Of a DNA stretch of 64,000 nucleotides, positions 17,394 to 25,320 are shown piece after piece. Made by a program: the position numbers and the translations under genes. The notes under the pieces are model-generated. The model worked only from the letters and a program-made list of their open reading frames with translations. It was not told the origin of the DNA and did not search any database. Positions within the stretch are counted from its first letter, which is position 1; every line of letters starts with the position of its first letter. The stretch is from assembly GCA_031548005.1 (NCBI GenBank), contig JAVBRK010000047.1:62001-126000 (forward strand). The letters run 5' to 3'. This DNA comes from BNXB01 sp031548005. GTDB lineage: Bacteria > Bacteroidota > Bacteroidia > Bacteroidales > Azobacteroidaceae.

Positions 17394-18209
17394 TTAAACT
17401 CCACTGTAAGCACTGAAACCTCCATCGATCGGCAGAATAGCTCCCGTAATAAAACCAGCGGCATCAGAGCACAGGAATTGTACAGCTCCATTCAGTTCGG
17501 AGATATCTCCAAAACGTCCCATCGGGGTTTTAGCCAATATCTTCTGGCTGCGTTCGGTCAGAGATCCATCCGGATTAATCAGTAAAGACCGGTTCTGATC
17601 GCCAATAAAAAATCCAGGAGCTATTGCGTTGATACGTACTCCGTCTCCAAACTTCTGGGCCAGTTCCGTTGCCATCCACTGCGTAAAAATATTAATACCG
17701 GATTTAGCCACCGAATACCCCGGAATCCGTGTTATAGCAGAATAAGTAGCCATAGAAGATATGGTAATAATGCTGCCTTTACCTTGTTTGGCCATGACCT
17801 TGCCAAAAACCCAGCAAGGGTATACAGTTCCATTCAGGTTCAGATCGGTTACTTTCTCCCAGTCCTCGATTTTCATATCAAATATGGTTTGATCGGATGT
17901 AAGCGTGGCACCAGGTATATTTCCTCCAGCACAGTTAATCAGAATGTCGATGCGTTCCCATTTTTCTACAATTAGTTCGGCAGTTTTATTCAGGCTGTCC
18001 ATATCCAAAACATTACATATCAAACCAATGGCGTCACCACCTATATCTTGTAATTCTTTTACCCGGCTGTCCAGGTTTTCCTGGCGGATGTCCAACACGA
18101 CTATTTTCGCCTCTGCTTTTACCAGGCTCTTGGCAACGCTCCCTCCGAGAACACCTCCTGCTCCTGTGATTACAGCAACTTTACCTCTGATATCAAACAT
18201 ATTTTCCAT
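17394..18209 (-). CDS. SDR-family oxidoreductase, D-mannonate oxidoreductase (fructuronate reductase)-like
   Basis: 271 residues. Classical short-chain dehydrogenase: cofactor motif TGAGGVLGGSVA near residue 16, NAG motif NCAGGN near 93, catalytic Ser (ISSMATYS) and YSVAK (Tyr-x-x-x-Lys) near residues 165-169, C-terminal GAILPIDGGFSAY. The insertion GDQNRSLLINPDGSLTERS and overall length fit the D-mannonate/fructuronate SDR group that interconverts hexuronate-pathway sugar acids, but no uxuA or uxaC is nearby, so the substrate is inferred. A strong promoter with an operator-like repeat precedes it; it is co-transcribed with the MutS-like gene. Confidence 0.78.
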   Translation of the reverse strand: MENMFDIRGKVAVITGAGGVLGGSVAKSLVKAEAKIVVLDIRQENLDSRVKELQDIGGDAIGLICNVLDMDSLNKTAELIVEKWERIDILINCAGGNIPGATLTSDQTIFDMKIEDWEKVTDLNLNGTVYPCWVFGKVMAKQGKGSIITISSMATYSAITRIPGYSVAKSGINIFTQWMATELAQKFGDGVRINAIAPGFFIGDQNRSLLINPDGSLTERSQKILAKTPMGRFGDISELNGAVQFLCSDAAGFITGAILPIDGGFSAYSGV

Positions 18210-18249
18210 AATGATTTATTGTGTAACTTTTCTTTTACCGGCACAATCC

Positions 18250-18294
18250 GTGCACGCGCACAACAAAAGTATATCTATTTTCTTAAAAACCAAA
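18250..18294 (-). promoter_or_regulatory. Promoter with operator-like repeat upstream of the SDR gene
   Basis: Minus strand TTTG (18294-18291), 19-bp spacer, TACTTTTG (18271-18264): consensus at both elements. Immediately downstream, over the expected start site, lies GTGC-N4-GCAC (18250-18261), a symmetric element of the kind bound by LacI/GntR-type repressors. The -33 box overlaps the last codons of the upstream ferredoxin gene. Confidence 0.6.
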
Positions 18295-19866
18295 ATCATC
18301 TACTTTTATATGCTCGATCTCTTCCTCTTCCGGTTTTCTTGACACTTGATGTATTTCATTGGATATCACATTAATGGCACGAACAGGCCGTACCGGACAA
18401 ATGTATTCACATCCTCCGCAACCGACACAAAGATCGGGAGTTACATGGGGTAAACGTAATGTATCTTTATAAGGTAACATTTTTACGGCCTGAGTCGGAC
18501 AATGCTCCGAACAGGCTCCGCAATCGGTACCATCGGTATGTACCACACAACGCTCCTGATCAAACCTGGCAATCCCGATCTGCGTTGTTTTCTTATTCTC
18601 TCCTACCGGCTGGATAGCTCCATTCGGACAGACTTTAGAACAGATATCACATTCAAAGTTACAATAAGCCCGCTCATATACCATATGAGGCTTCAGAAGA
18701 AAGCCAAGCCCGAAGTTCATTCCGGCAGGCTTTAATATCTGTTGCGGACAATGTGTAACACAAAGATGACAAGCCGTACACTTTTCCTTAAAATGTTTCA
18801 GGCTTCTGGATCCGGGAGGTGTAATAGGAACCAGCTTGGTATCGTCGGCCACCTTTCCTTTGGCCCATGCCGGAACAAAAGGAATTGTAGCGGCAACAAC
18901 CGTACCTGTAACAAGAAATTGCCTCCGGTCCGTCTGGACCGTATTTTTCGTAGTTGAAACAGACTGAACCAAATCATCATTGGCTTTCAACGGAGCCGTT
19001 TTCCTGATCCAGGAGAACCGGTACCCGATAGCATCATGCCTGCAATGTGAAAGGCAGTTAAAGCACGAAACACAACGACTGGAATCGACCTGAATCCTCT
19101 TACTGTCGATACACTCCGATTTACAGGCCCGCTCGCACAAGCCACACTGGTTACAGCGACTTTCATCCATCATCATGCGGAAGATGGAAAAGCGGGATAT
19201 CAATCCGAGCAATGATCCTACCGGGCAAAGGGTATTACAAAACAAACGTCCGCGCAGAAACGACATGATCCCGGTAACGAGTAACGCTATGAATGCGGCA
19301 ACTACGGAAATGACCGAAGCCGTATGAATCGAAATATGATAAAAACTAAAGTTTCCGGCTTTCATGGCGACCTGATTGACCAGATTATTCACTTCTATCC
19401 CTACCGGGCGAAACAGATTGACCACAATCCGTCCGAAATTGCTATAAGGATCCAACAGCAATAGCGGAGTGATAATCCCGAAAATAAAAAAAACAACGCA
19501 AAGCGCCAGTAATCCGTAACGAACACAATGCTGCGGTTCAGAATACTTAAACCATCGTTTTTTCCGGTTGCCGCCGGCTTTTGATTGTCGTCGTCCCCTG
19601 CCGCTGAGATGCAATATAAAATCCTGAAGAATTCCCAAAGGGCAAATCACAGAGCAGTAAATGCGCCCGAAGAGGAGAGTCAGCAAAAGCAAGACAACCA
19701 GAGTAACAACACTACCGGACAAAATTGCCGGCGCCAATTGAATCCTCGTCAACTGTCCGAAAGCATTCGGAATAAGATCCAGAAAATCGCATAAATACAG
19801 GAATATAGGTATAAAAAATACGATCGCGGCAAAAATACGTACCGCTTTCAAAAGGCTCAACTTCAT
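18283..19866 (-). CDS. NapH-NapG-like fusion: membrane polyferredoxin with internal twin-arginine segment
   Basis: 527 residues. N-terminal half: several membrane helices with the paired CPLG / CPVG motifs of NapH/CcoG-type proteins and two 4Fe-4S sites (CNQCGLCERAC, CVSCFNCLSHC). Near residue 314 comes DRRQFLVTGT and a hydrophobic stretch ending in AWAKG, a twin-arginine type signal inside the protein. The C-terminal half has four more cluster motifs (CTACHLCVTHC, CNFECDICSKVC, CGACSEHC, CVGCGGCEYIC), like NapG. This suggests electron flow from quinol through six clusters to a periplasmic partner. It follows a DUF362 gene by 21 bp; the final partner is unknown. Confidence 0.82.
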   Translation of the reverse strand: MKLSLLKAVRIFAAIVFFIPIFLYLCDFLDLIPNAFGQLTRIQLAPAILSGSVVTLVVLLLLTLLFGRIYCSVICPLGILQDFILHLSGRGRRQSKAGGNRKKRWFKYSEPQHCVRYGLLALCVVFFIFGIITPLLLLDPYSNFGRIVVNLFRPVGIEVNNLVNQVAMKAGNFSFYHISIHTASVISVVAAFIALLVTGIMSFLRGRLFCNTLCPVGSLLGLISRFSIFRMMMDESRCNQCGLCERACKSECIDSKRIQVDSSRCVSCFNCLSHCRHDAIGYRFSWIRKTAPLKANDDLVQSVSTTKNTVQTDRRQFLVTGTVVAATIPFVPAWAKGKVADDTKLVPITPPGSRSLKHFKEKCTACHLCVTHCPQQILKPAGMNFGLGFLLKPHMVYERAYCNFECDICSKVCPNGAIQPVGENKKTTQIGIARFDQERCVVHTDGTDCGACSEHCPTQAVKMLPYKDTLRLPHVTPDLCVGCGGCEYICPVRPVRAINVISNEIHQVSRKPEEEEIEHIKVDDFGF

Positions 19867-19887
19867 AAAGGGATGTTTTAGAAACTA

Positions 19888-20820
19888 TTAAATCTTGATT
19901 CTTTTAATATTCAACTTATCAATATTTTGAGTTCCTAATTTCAATTTTTCCCCGTTAGCAATATGCCCCACTGAAGCAATATCCATTTGCTCTACCTGGT
20001 TAAACAGTTTAATAGCCGCTGTGTCGGCAGCAACCATATCAGGAGATGCAATCAGAGATTTCAACACCGCAGTATCTGCAACAGAACGCCCTTGCGGCCC
20101 ATGCTTGCGCATACAACGATAAGCATCTACAATATTCAGTGCCGGTTTTTTCTCCCAGGTACAAATATCGGCAATACATTGTTGGAGGTCGTTATCGTGA
20201 AAGAAGCCACGATCCCAGACAATCCCCATATAATTTTTCATGGCAATCGACATTTTAGCCCCTCCGTGATTTTTCAGTACGGGAACATTAAACCAGACAT
20301 CCGATTCGATCAAAGCCTGATGAATTTTCACAGATTTCAGTTTGACTCCTTTCGGAAGGCTAACCGACTTATAATAGACCTCATCATTACCCGGAACAAC
20401 CACAGCTCCGGCTTCCTTGGCCGCTTTTTCTATTCCGCTGCTTTGATAACATTTTTGCCAGTTATCACACGTATGATCGAAGATCGTGACTTTTTTAGCT
20501 CCTGCATCCAAACACTTTTTTATAAGCGCTCGGATCAACTCCGGGTTCGTATTAGCTGCAAATTCAGGCTTTTTGTCCCACCCGATATTGGGTTTGATAA
20601 CTACGGTCTGCCCTTTCTTCACATACTTAGAAATCCCCCCCATAGCCTCTAATGCCTTATCCAGCATTGCCGTAGGTTCTCCTCCCATTACAGCCACCAT
20701 ATCGGGAGCGGACTCGACCATCATATTATTTGATTCCAAAGCCGCATATAAATGATCGAAATTAACTCCACCGGCCAAAGCCATAACAGCGCCGGCTCTA
20801 AAAAAATCTCTGCGTTTCAT
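19888..20820 (-). CDS. DUF362 protein with Tat-type signal
   Basis: 310 residues. The N-terminus MKRRDFFRAGAVMALAGG is a twin-arginine-like export signal; the body is DUF362 (GQTVVIKPNIGWDKKPE, NVPVLKNHGGAKMSIAMKNYMG, NIVDAYRCMRKHGP), a domain often found with 4Fe-4S proteins and of uncertain enzymatic role. It is immediately upstream of and co-transcribed with the six-cluster polyferredoxin, which also carries a Tat-like motif, so the two probably act together at or outside the cytoplasmic membrane. No TatABC genes are in view, so export remains inferred. Confidence 0.8.
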   Translation of the reverse strand: MKRRDFFRAGAVMALAGGVNFDHLYAALESNNMMVESAPDMVAVMGGEPTAMLDKALEAMGGISKYVKKGQTVVIKPNIGWDKKPEFAANTNPELIRALIKKCLDAGAKKVTIFDHTCDNWQKCYQSSGIEKAAKEAGAVVVPGNDEVYYKSVSLPKGVKLKSVKIHQALIESDVWFNVPVLKNHGGAKMSIAMKNYMGIVWDRGFFHDNDLQQCIADICTWEKKPALNIVDAYRCMRKHGPQGRSVADTAVLKSLIASPDMVAADTAAIKLFNQVEQMDIASVGHIANGEKLKLGTQNIDKLNIKRIKI

Positions 20821-20929
20821 AGAATTGTTGTTTTATTCTTTTGTTTCGGGATGCAATTATACTAAAATTTGATCAGTACACCATCAAATAGTTTAATCCA
20901 AAGTTGTTAAATAAACGTAAAATTATTCG

Positions 20930-20937
20930 TATTTTTG
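20930..20937 (+). promoter_or_regulatory. -7 element of the YgjP-like gene
   Basis: TATTTTTG, exact TAnnTTTG match, ending only 8 bp before the ATG at 20946. The start site would fall within about 0-4 nt of the ATG, making the mRNA essentially leaderless, and ruling out the in-frame TTG at 20904. Confidence 0.5.
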
Positions 20938-20945
20938 CAGGAAGA

Positions 20946-21488
20946 ATGCAAAAAATAATCGAAGAAAAGGAACTGGGAAAGGTTGTCCTGAAAAAAAAGA
21001 TCAGGGCCCGCAATTACACCATCCGTATAAAACGTGGAGAAGTTACAGTAACCCTGCCATTTTATGGAAGTTATAAAAAAGCAATGGAGTTCGTACTCGC
21101 AAATAGAAATCAACTCCTAATAAAAATAAAAGACACCAAAAGTAGAATATTATCCGCAGAACAGGAAAATGAACTGAAATTGAAAGCCAGCCAATATCTT
21201 CCGTCCAGATTGAATTTTCTGGCTTCAAAACATGGATTCTGCTACACTTCCGTAAAAATAAGAAAAAGCAGAACCCGTTGGGGATCCTGCTCTTCTTCTA
21301 AAACAATCAATTTATCTATTTACCTGATGATTTTGCCTGAACACCTGGTAGATTATGTTTTGTTACACGAATTATGCCATACCGTTCACATGAATCATGG
21401 AAGCGAATTCTGGCTGTTATTGGATCAGATAACCGGAAATCAAGCCAAAGCATTAAACAAAGCACTCAAGAACTACCGGTTACCCTAA
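20946..21488 (+). CDS. YgjP-like (DUF45) zinc metallopeptidase
   Basis: 180 residues from the ATG at 20946. The C-terminal zinc-site pattern HELCHTVHMNHGSEFW (HExxH with a downstream His and Glu) and SRTRWGSCSSSKTINLS are the defining blocks of the YgjP/DUF45 family, cytoplasmic putative metallopeptidases sometimes linked to restriction or SprT-like functions. The physiological substrate is unknown. The gene is alone on the plus strand, convergent with the ECF-operon protein with 4 bp between stops. Confidence 0.82.
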   Translation: MQKIIEEKELGKVVLKKKIRARNYTIRIKRGEVTVTLPFYGSYKKAMEFVLANRNQLLIKIKDTKSRILSAEQENELKLKASQYLPSRLNFLASKHGFCYTSVKIRKSRTRWGSCSSSKTINLSIYLMILPEHLVDYVLLHELCHTVHMNHGSEFWLLLDQITGNQAKALNKALKNYRLP

Positions 21489-21492
21489 GGTA

Positions 21493-22020
21493 CTACTCGG
21501 CTCCGGATTTTTCTGAATTCGATTGGTCGCTTCTGGGTTTGCCACCTTTCCGTGAATCCCTTTTTCTGTCTCCGGACTGATCGAACATCGTACGTGCAAA
21601 TTTCATTTCCGCCCGTTGATATTTAAATATTTTCTCGGGAGTCAATACTGTTTCAAATTTCTCCAGATACTCTTTTTCCAGTTCTGCTTCTTTTGCCTTT
21701 ACATCCACAGTCATTTTTACAACCCTTGCATATTCTTCCTGGGTAGGCTTTTGCCCTGATTTTTCCTTTTGAAACAGCGCTCTCATCTCCTTCCTTAATT
21801 CCTTATTCAACTGGAATTTTTTCTCCTGCAACTGATCACATAACGGCCAAAAAGCACTTGACTCTTCGGGAGTCAGCCCGACAGCATTGGAAATATATTC
21901 CGTTCTTTTAGCCTTAAACTTTTCAAAGTCAGCCTTCCTCTTTTCTCCCGTTCTTTCCTGAGCAAAAATACTCAGCGTAAAGACGGAAAGCAATCCGATT
22001 AAAAACAATTTCCTTCTCAT
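21493..22020 (-). CDS. Exported Spy/CpxP-like helical protein
   Basis: 175 residues: signal peptide (RRKLFLIGLLSVFTLSIFAQ), then long charged helices with GLTPEESSAFWPLCDQLQ and a second LTPEKIFKYQRAEMKFA, reminiscent of the LTxxQ repeats of Spy/CpxP periplasmic chaperones, and a basic, low-complexity tail (DRKRDSRKGGKPRSDQ). It is the last gene of the ECF sigma/anti-sigma operon (13 bp after the anti-sigma candidate), so it may be the envelope-stress output or sensor of that system. Family membership is by pattern only. Confidence 0.6.
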   Translation of the reverse strand: MRRKLFLIGLLSVFTLSIFAQERTGEKRKADFEKFKAKRTEYISNAVGLTPEESSAFWPLCDQLQEKKFQLNKELRKEMRALFQKEKSGQKPTQEEYARVVKMTVDVKAKEAELEKEYLEKFETVLTPEKIFKYQRAEMKFARTMFDQSGDRKRDSRKGGKPRSDQSNSEKSGAE

Positions 22021-22033
22021 AGGTTATATGGTA

Positions 22034-22411
22034 TTAAAATTCAGTGTCTTCCGAACCCAACTCCAGAAAAAGGACTTCATCGCATATTTCCTGGGCTGCC
22101 TGATCCCGGTAATAAGTATAAAAATCTTCCAATTCTTCCGGAATAATCTCGATTTCTGCCGAAGATGGAGCATGAGCGCTATCTTGTGTTTGCACAGGTA
22201 TACCGACAAATATTCTGACAATCAGTGCGATTCCTGCAAACATAGCCGCCATATAGATCCACGGTTTCAGGCGATCCCACAAATTAAGCGCTTTGGGCTC
22301 TTCTGTCGTCCGCTCCGGCAGCCGGGACATAAAATCTTCAGGGAACTGTTCGAAGTACCCTTCAGGCACTTTAAAAGGATTCTTTCTCCCAATTTCATTC
22401 AACTTACTCAT
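22034..22411 (-). CDS. Probable anti-sigma factor (single-pass membrane protein)
   Basis: 125 residues. N-terminal NPFKVPEGYFEQFPEDFMSRLPE is a pattern commonly found in Bacteroidetes proteins encoded directly after ECF sigma genes; a membrane helix at about 52-71 (IYMAAMFAGIALIVRIFVG) follows, then an acidic periplasmic tail (EIEIIPEELEDFYTYYRD). There is no zinc-binding HxxxCxxC motif. Position between a sigma factor and an exported protein is the main reason for the call. Confidence 0.55.
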   Translation of the reverse strand: MSKLNEIGRKNPFKVPEGYFEQFPEDFMSRLPERTTEEPKALNLWDRLKPWIYMAAMFAGIALIVRIFVGIPVQTQDSAHAPSSAEIEIIPEELEDFYTYYRDQAAQEICDEVLFLELGSEDTEF

Positions 22412-22521
22412 GGCAATTTCTTATTTAATAATTGTCTGTATTTTATGGATTACAGAAACAGATGAAAGAATTAGTCTTTATCTTTCATTGTATATGATAG
22501 ACTTTCTATCTGAAGAAAAGT

Positions 22522-23079
22522 TTAATCTTTGGATGTTAAAAAATCCTCAATTTTTTTCACTGCATGATGATAAGAAGCTTTCAAAGCGCCGACTGAAGTT
22601 CCCAGCACTTCCGACATTTCTTCGTATGGCATCTCATCATAATAACGGAAGTTAAAAACAATCCGTTGCTTTTCAGGCAGCATGAGAATCGCCTTTTGCA
22701 GCTTCAACTGAATTTCGTCCCCATCGAAATATTCATCGCTTTGCAGTTTATTGATCAGAATGGCTTCGGTATCATCGATAGAAACCTGGGCAGTCATTTT
22801 CTGACGATTCAAAAATGTAATACTCTCGTTGATGGCAATTTTATATAGCCAGGTCGACAATTTAGCTTCACCACGGAACAACTCAATATTCATCCAGGCC
22901 TTGATCAATGTATTCTGCAGAACATCGTTGGCATCGTCGTGCGATAAGATCATCTTCCGGATCTGCCAGTATATTTTTTGAGAATAATAAGAAACGACTT
23001 TCCCGAATGCATTCTTCTGCAGGACAGGATCGTCACTTCGTAACATTCTCAAGACCTCTTCTTCATTGTAAAGCTCCAT
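22522..23079 (-). CDS. ECF-type RNA polymerase sigma factor
   Basis: 185 residues from the ATG at 23079. Region 2 (DANDVLQNTLIKAWMNIELFRGEAKLSTWLYKIAINES, given here only as a span near residues 55-95) and region 4 (LPEKQRIVFNFRYYDEMPYEEMSEVLGTSVGALKAS, near 138-172) are clear. A longer frame from 23124 would start inside the groEL terminator hairpin, so the shorter start is preferred. First gene of an operon with an anti-sigma candidate and a Spy-like protein; likely an envelope-stress regulon. Confidence 0.88.
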   Translation of the reverse strand: MELYNEEEVLRMLRSDDPVLQKNAFGKVVSYYSQKIYWQIRKMILSHDDANDVLQNTLIKAWMNIELFRGEAKLSTWLYKIAINESITFLNRQKMTAQVSIDDTEAILINKLQSDEYFDGDEIQLKLQKAILMLPEKQRIVFNFRYYDEMPYEEMSEVLGTSVGALKASYHHAVKKIEDFLTSKD

Positions 23080-23104
23080 GCAAGTGAAATTTGCCGTAAA
23101 AGTA

Positions 23105-23145
23105 ACAAAAAATGGGTTACCCATAAAAGGAAACCCATTTTTTTA
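23105..23145 (-). terminator. Terminator between groEL and the ECF sigma operon
   Basis: Inverted repeat AATGGGTT / AACCCATT (about 23111-23118 and 23131-23139 on the plus strand) with T runs on both sides, 20 bp after the groEL stop. It would stop groESL transcripts before the sigma gene. Confidence 0.75.
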
Positions 23146-23165
23146 TCATTGTTAGGCCGGTTTGA

Positions 23166-24800
23166 TTACATCATACCACCCATTCCTCCTCCCATCGGAG
23201 GCATGGGCGGAGCCGGATTTTCTTCTTTCTTTTCAGTAACCACACATTCGGTTGTCAGGAACATACCTGCAATAGAAGCGGCATTTTCCAAAGCAACACG
23301 GGTTACTTTTGTCGGATCGATTACACCGGCGGCAAACATTTTTTCATAAACATCCGTGCGCGCATTATAACCGAAATCGCCTTTACCTTCTTTTACTTTC
23401 TGAACTACGACAGCACCCTCTTTCCCAGCGTTTGCCACAATCTGGCGAAGCGGTTCTTCAATGGCGCGTTTTACAATTTCAATCCCCGTAGTTTCATCCT
23501 CATTCTCCCCTTTCAGTTTTTCGAGGGCTTCTGTTGCGCGGATATAGGCTACTCCACCGCCCGGAACTGTTCCTTCTTCGATTGCAGCACGGGTTGCGCT
23601 CAAAGCATCGTCTACACGATCTTTCTTTTCCTTCATTTCTACTTCAGAAGGAGCTCCGACATAAAGGACAGCAACACCCCCGGCCAATTTCGCTAAGCGT
23701 TCCTGTAATTTTTCACGATCGTAATCAGATGTTGTGGTTTCGATTTGAGATTTAATCTGGCCTACACGTGCACTGATCGCGTCTTTATCGCCACCACCGT
23801 TTACAATCACAGTATTGTCTTTATTTACAGTAATCTTTTCTGCTTTTCCAAGCATATCCAATGTAGCAGATTCCAATTTCAGCCCTTTTTCTTCTGAAAT
23901 CACCACGCCGCCAGTCAGCACTGCAATATCTTCCAGCATTTCTTTCCGGCGGTCGCCGAATCCGGGAGCTTTTACAGCACAAATTTTCAGAGAACCGCGT
24001 AAACGGTTAACAACCAACGTAGCCAATGCTTCTGATTCGATATCTTCAGCGATGATCAGCAACGGACGACCGGTTTGAACGGATTGTTCGAGTATCGGAA
24101 GCATGTCTTTAAGTACTGAAATCTTCTTATCGTAGATCAATACATAAGGATTTTCCAGGTCGGCTTCCATTTTTTCCGTATTAGTTACAAAGTAAGCGGA
24201 AATATAGCCCCGGTCGAATTGCATTCCTTCCACGACATCGACATAAGTCTCGATACCTTTTGATTCTTCTACTGTGATCACTCCTTCTTTTTTCACTTTC
24301 TGCATCGCTTCGGCAATCAGCTTACCGATTGCTTCATCTCCGTTGGCAGAAATTTTAGCCACGTTTTCAATTTTCCTGAAATCGTCGCCTACATCTTTGG
24401 ATTGTTTTTTCAAATCTGCAACCACAGCAGTCACAGCTTTGTCAATCCCCCGCTTCAGGTCCATCGGATTGGCTCCTGCAGTCACGTTCTTCAGCCCGAC
24501 GCTGATGATCGACTGTGCCAATACGGTAGCAGTTGTCGTACCATCTCCGGCATCATCGTTTGTTTTTGAAGCGACTTCTTTTACCAATTGGGCTCCCATA
24601 TTCTGAAATGAATCGGTCAGATCGATTTCTTTAGCAACCGTCACACCATCTTTTGTAATCTGAGGAGCGCCGAACTTTTTATCGATAATTACATTACGAC
24701 CCTTGGGGCCCAAAGTCACTTTCACTGCATTTGCCAACTCATCCACGCCTTTTTTCAGCAGGTCGCGGGCATCCATATTAAACTTTATATCTTTAGCCAT
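23166..24800 (-). CDS. groEL: Chaperonin GroEL
   Basis: 544 residues, the standard length. ATP-driven 60-kDa chaperonin. Typical blocks: KFGAPQITKDGVTVAKEI, NDDAGDGTTTATVLAQ (nucleotide pocket), and the flexible C-terminal GGM-rich tail PPMGGGMGGMM. Lies 35 bp after groES and ends at a terminator. No CIRCE (HrcA) inverted repeat is visible ahead of the operon. Confidence 0.98.
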   Translation of the reverse strand: MAKDIKFNMDARDLLKKGVDELANAVKVTLGPKGRNVIIDKKFGAPQITKDGVTVAKEIDLTDSFQNMGAQLVKEVASKTNDDAGDGTTTATVLAQSIISVGLKNVTAGANPMDLKRGIDKAVTAVVADLKKQSKDVGDDFRKIENVAKISANGDEAIGKLIAEAMQKVKKEGVITVEESKGIETYVDVVEGMQFDRGYISAYFVTNTEKMEADLENPYVLIYDKKISVLKDMLPILEQSVQTGRPLLIIAEDIESEALATLVVNRLRGSLKICAVKAPGFGDRRKEMLEDIAVLTGGVVISEEKGLKLESATLDMLGKAEKITVNKDNTVIVNGGGDKDAISARVGQIKSQIETTTSDYDREKLQERLAKLAGGVAVLYVGAPSEVEMKEKKDRVDDALSATRAAIEEGTVPGGGVAYIRATEALEKLKGENEDETTGIEIVKRAIEEPLRQIVANAGKEGAVVVQKVKEGKGDFGYNARTDVYEKMFAAGVIDPTKVTRVALENAASIAGMFLTTECVVTEKKEENPAPPMPPMGGGMGGMM

Positions 24801-24835
24801 AACTTTTTTATTTTATTTTTTATATGAATTTCAAG

Positions 24836-25105
24836 TTAAATAATCGCCAGAACATCCGACTGACGCATGATCAGGTATTGTTCGCCTTCCAGCTCAATTT
24901 CAGTACCAGCATACTTACCATAAAGTACATGATCTCCTTTTTTCAGGATCATCTTTTCATCTTTAGTCCCTTCGCCAACTGCAACGACGCTACCTTTCAG
25001 CGGTTTTTCTTTCGCTGAATCAGGGATAATGATACCTCCTACTGTTTTTTCTTCTGCTGCGGCTGGTTTAATTAAAACCCTGTCCGCTAATGGTTTAATG
25101 TTCAT
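24836..25105 (-). CDS. groES: Co-chaperonin GroES
   Basis: 89 residues, close to the usual length. Begins MNIKPLADRVLIKP and has the mobile loop EEKTVGGIIIPDSAKEKP that docks on GroEL, plus GDHVLYGKYAGTEI. First gene of groESL. I found no clean -7/-33 match in the 215-bp region ahead of it, only a weak TTTG...TACTTTGG pair, so its promoter is not assigned. Confidence 0.97.
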   Translation of the reverse strand: MNIKPLADRVLIKPAAAEEKTVGGIIIPDSAKEKPLKGSVVAVGEGTKDEKMILKKGDHVLYGKYAGTEIELEGEQYLIMRQSDVLAII

Positions 25106-25278
25106 AACTTAATTTTTTATTATTAATGATTATACATTTTTATTTTATATAGAGAGCATTGCGAACTTTATGCCAAAGTAAAAAACTGACATTTTCGCAA
25201 AGAAAAGCTTTCCCGGGCATCCGGAATCCATGTCAATTTGTCACCCGATACAATCTGTTAGAATCTGGCTTCCCGGAG

Positions 25279-25310
25279 AAAAAATCCGGGAACTTTTAGT
25301 AAGCTCCCGG
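25279..25310 (-). terminator. Terminator after hisS
   Basis: On the minus strand CCGGGAGCUU-ACUAA-AAGUUCCCGG forms a 10-bp stem with one G-U wobble, followed by AUUUUUU. The wobble is an A-C mismatch on the plus strand, so the element belongs to the minus-strand hisS transcript. Confidence 0.85.
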
Positions 25311-25320
25311 AATCGAATTT

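Noticed and set aside
19987..20652. 221-codon plus-strand frame
   Set aside because: Antisense to the DUF362 gene and without recognisable protein features.
25106..25320. CIRCE operator or heat-shock promoter ahead of groES
   Set aside because: No TTAGCACTC-type inverted repeat and no clean -7/-33 pair could be found.
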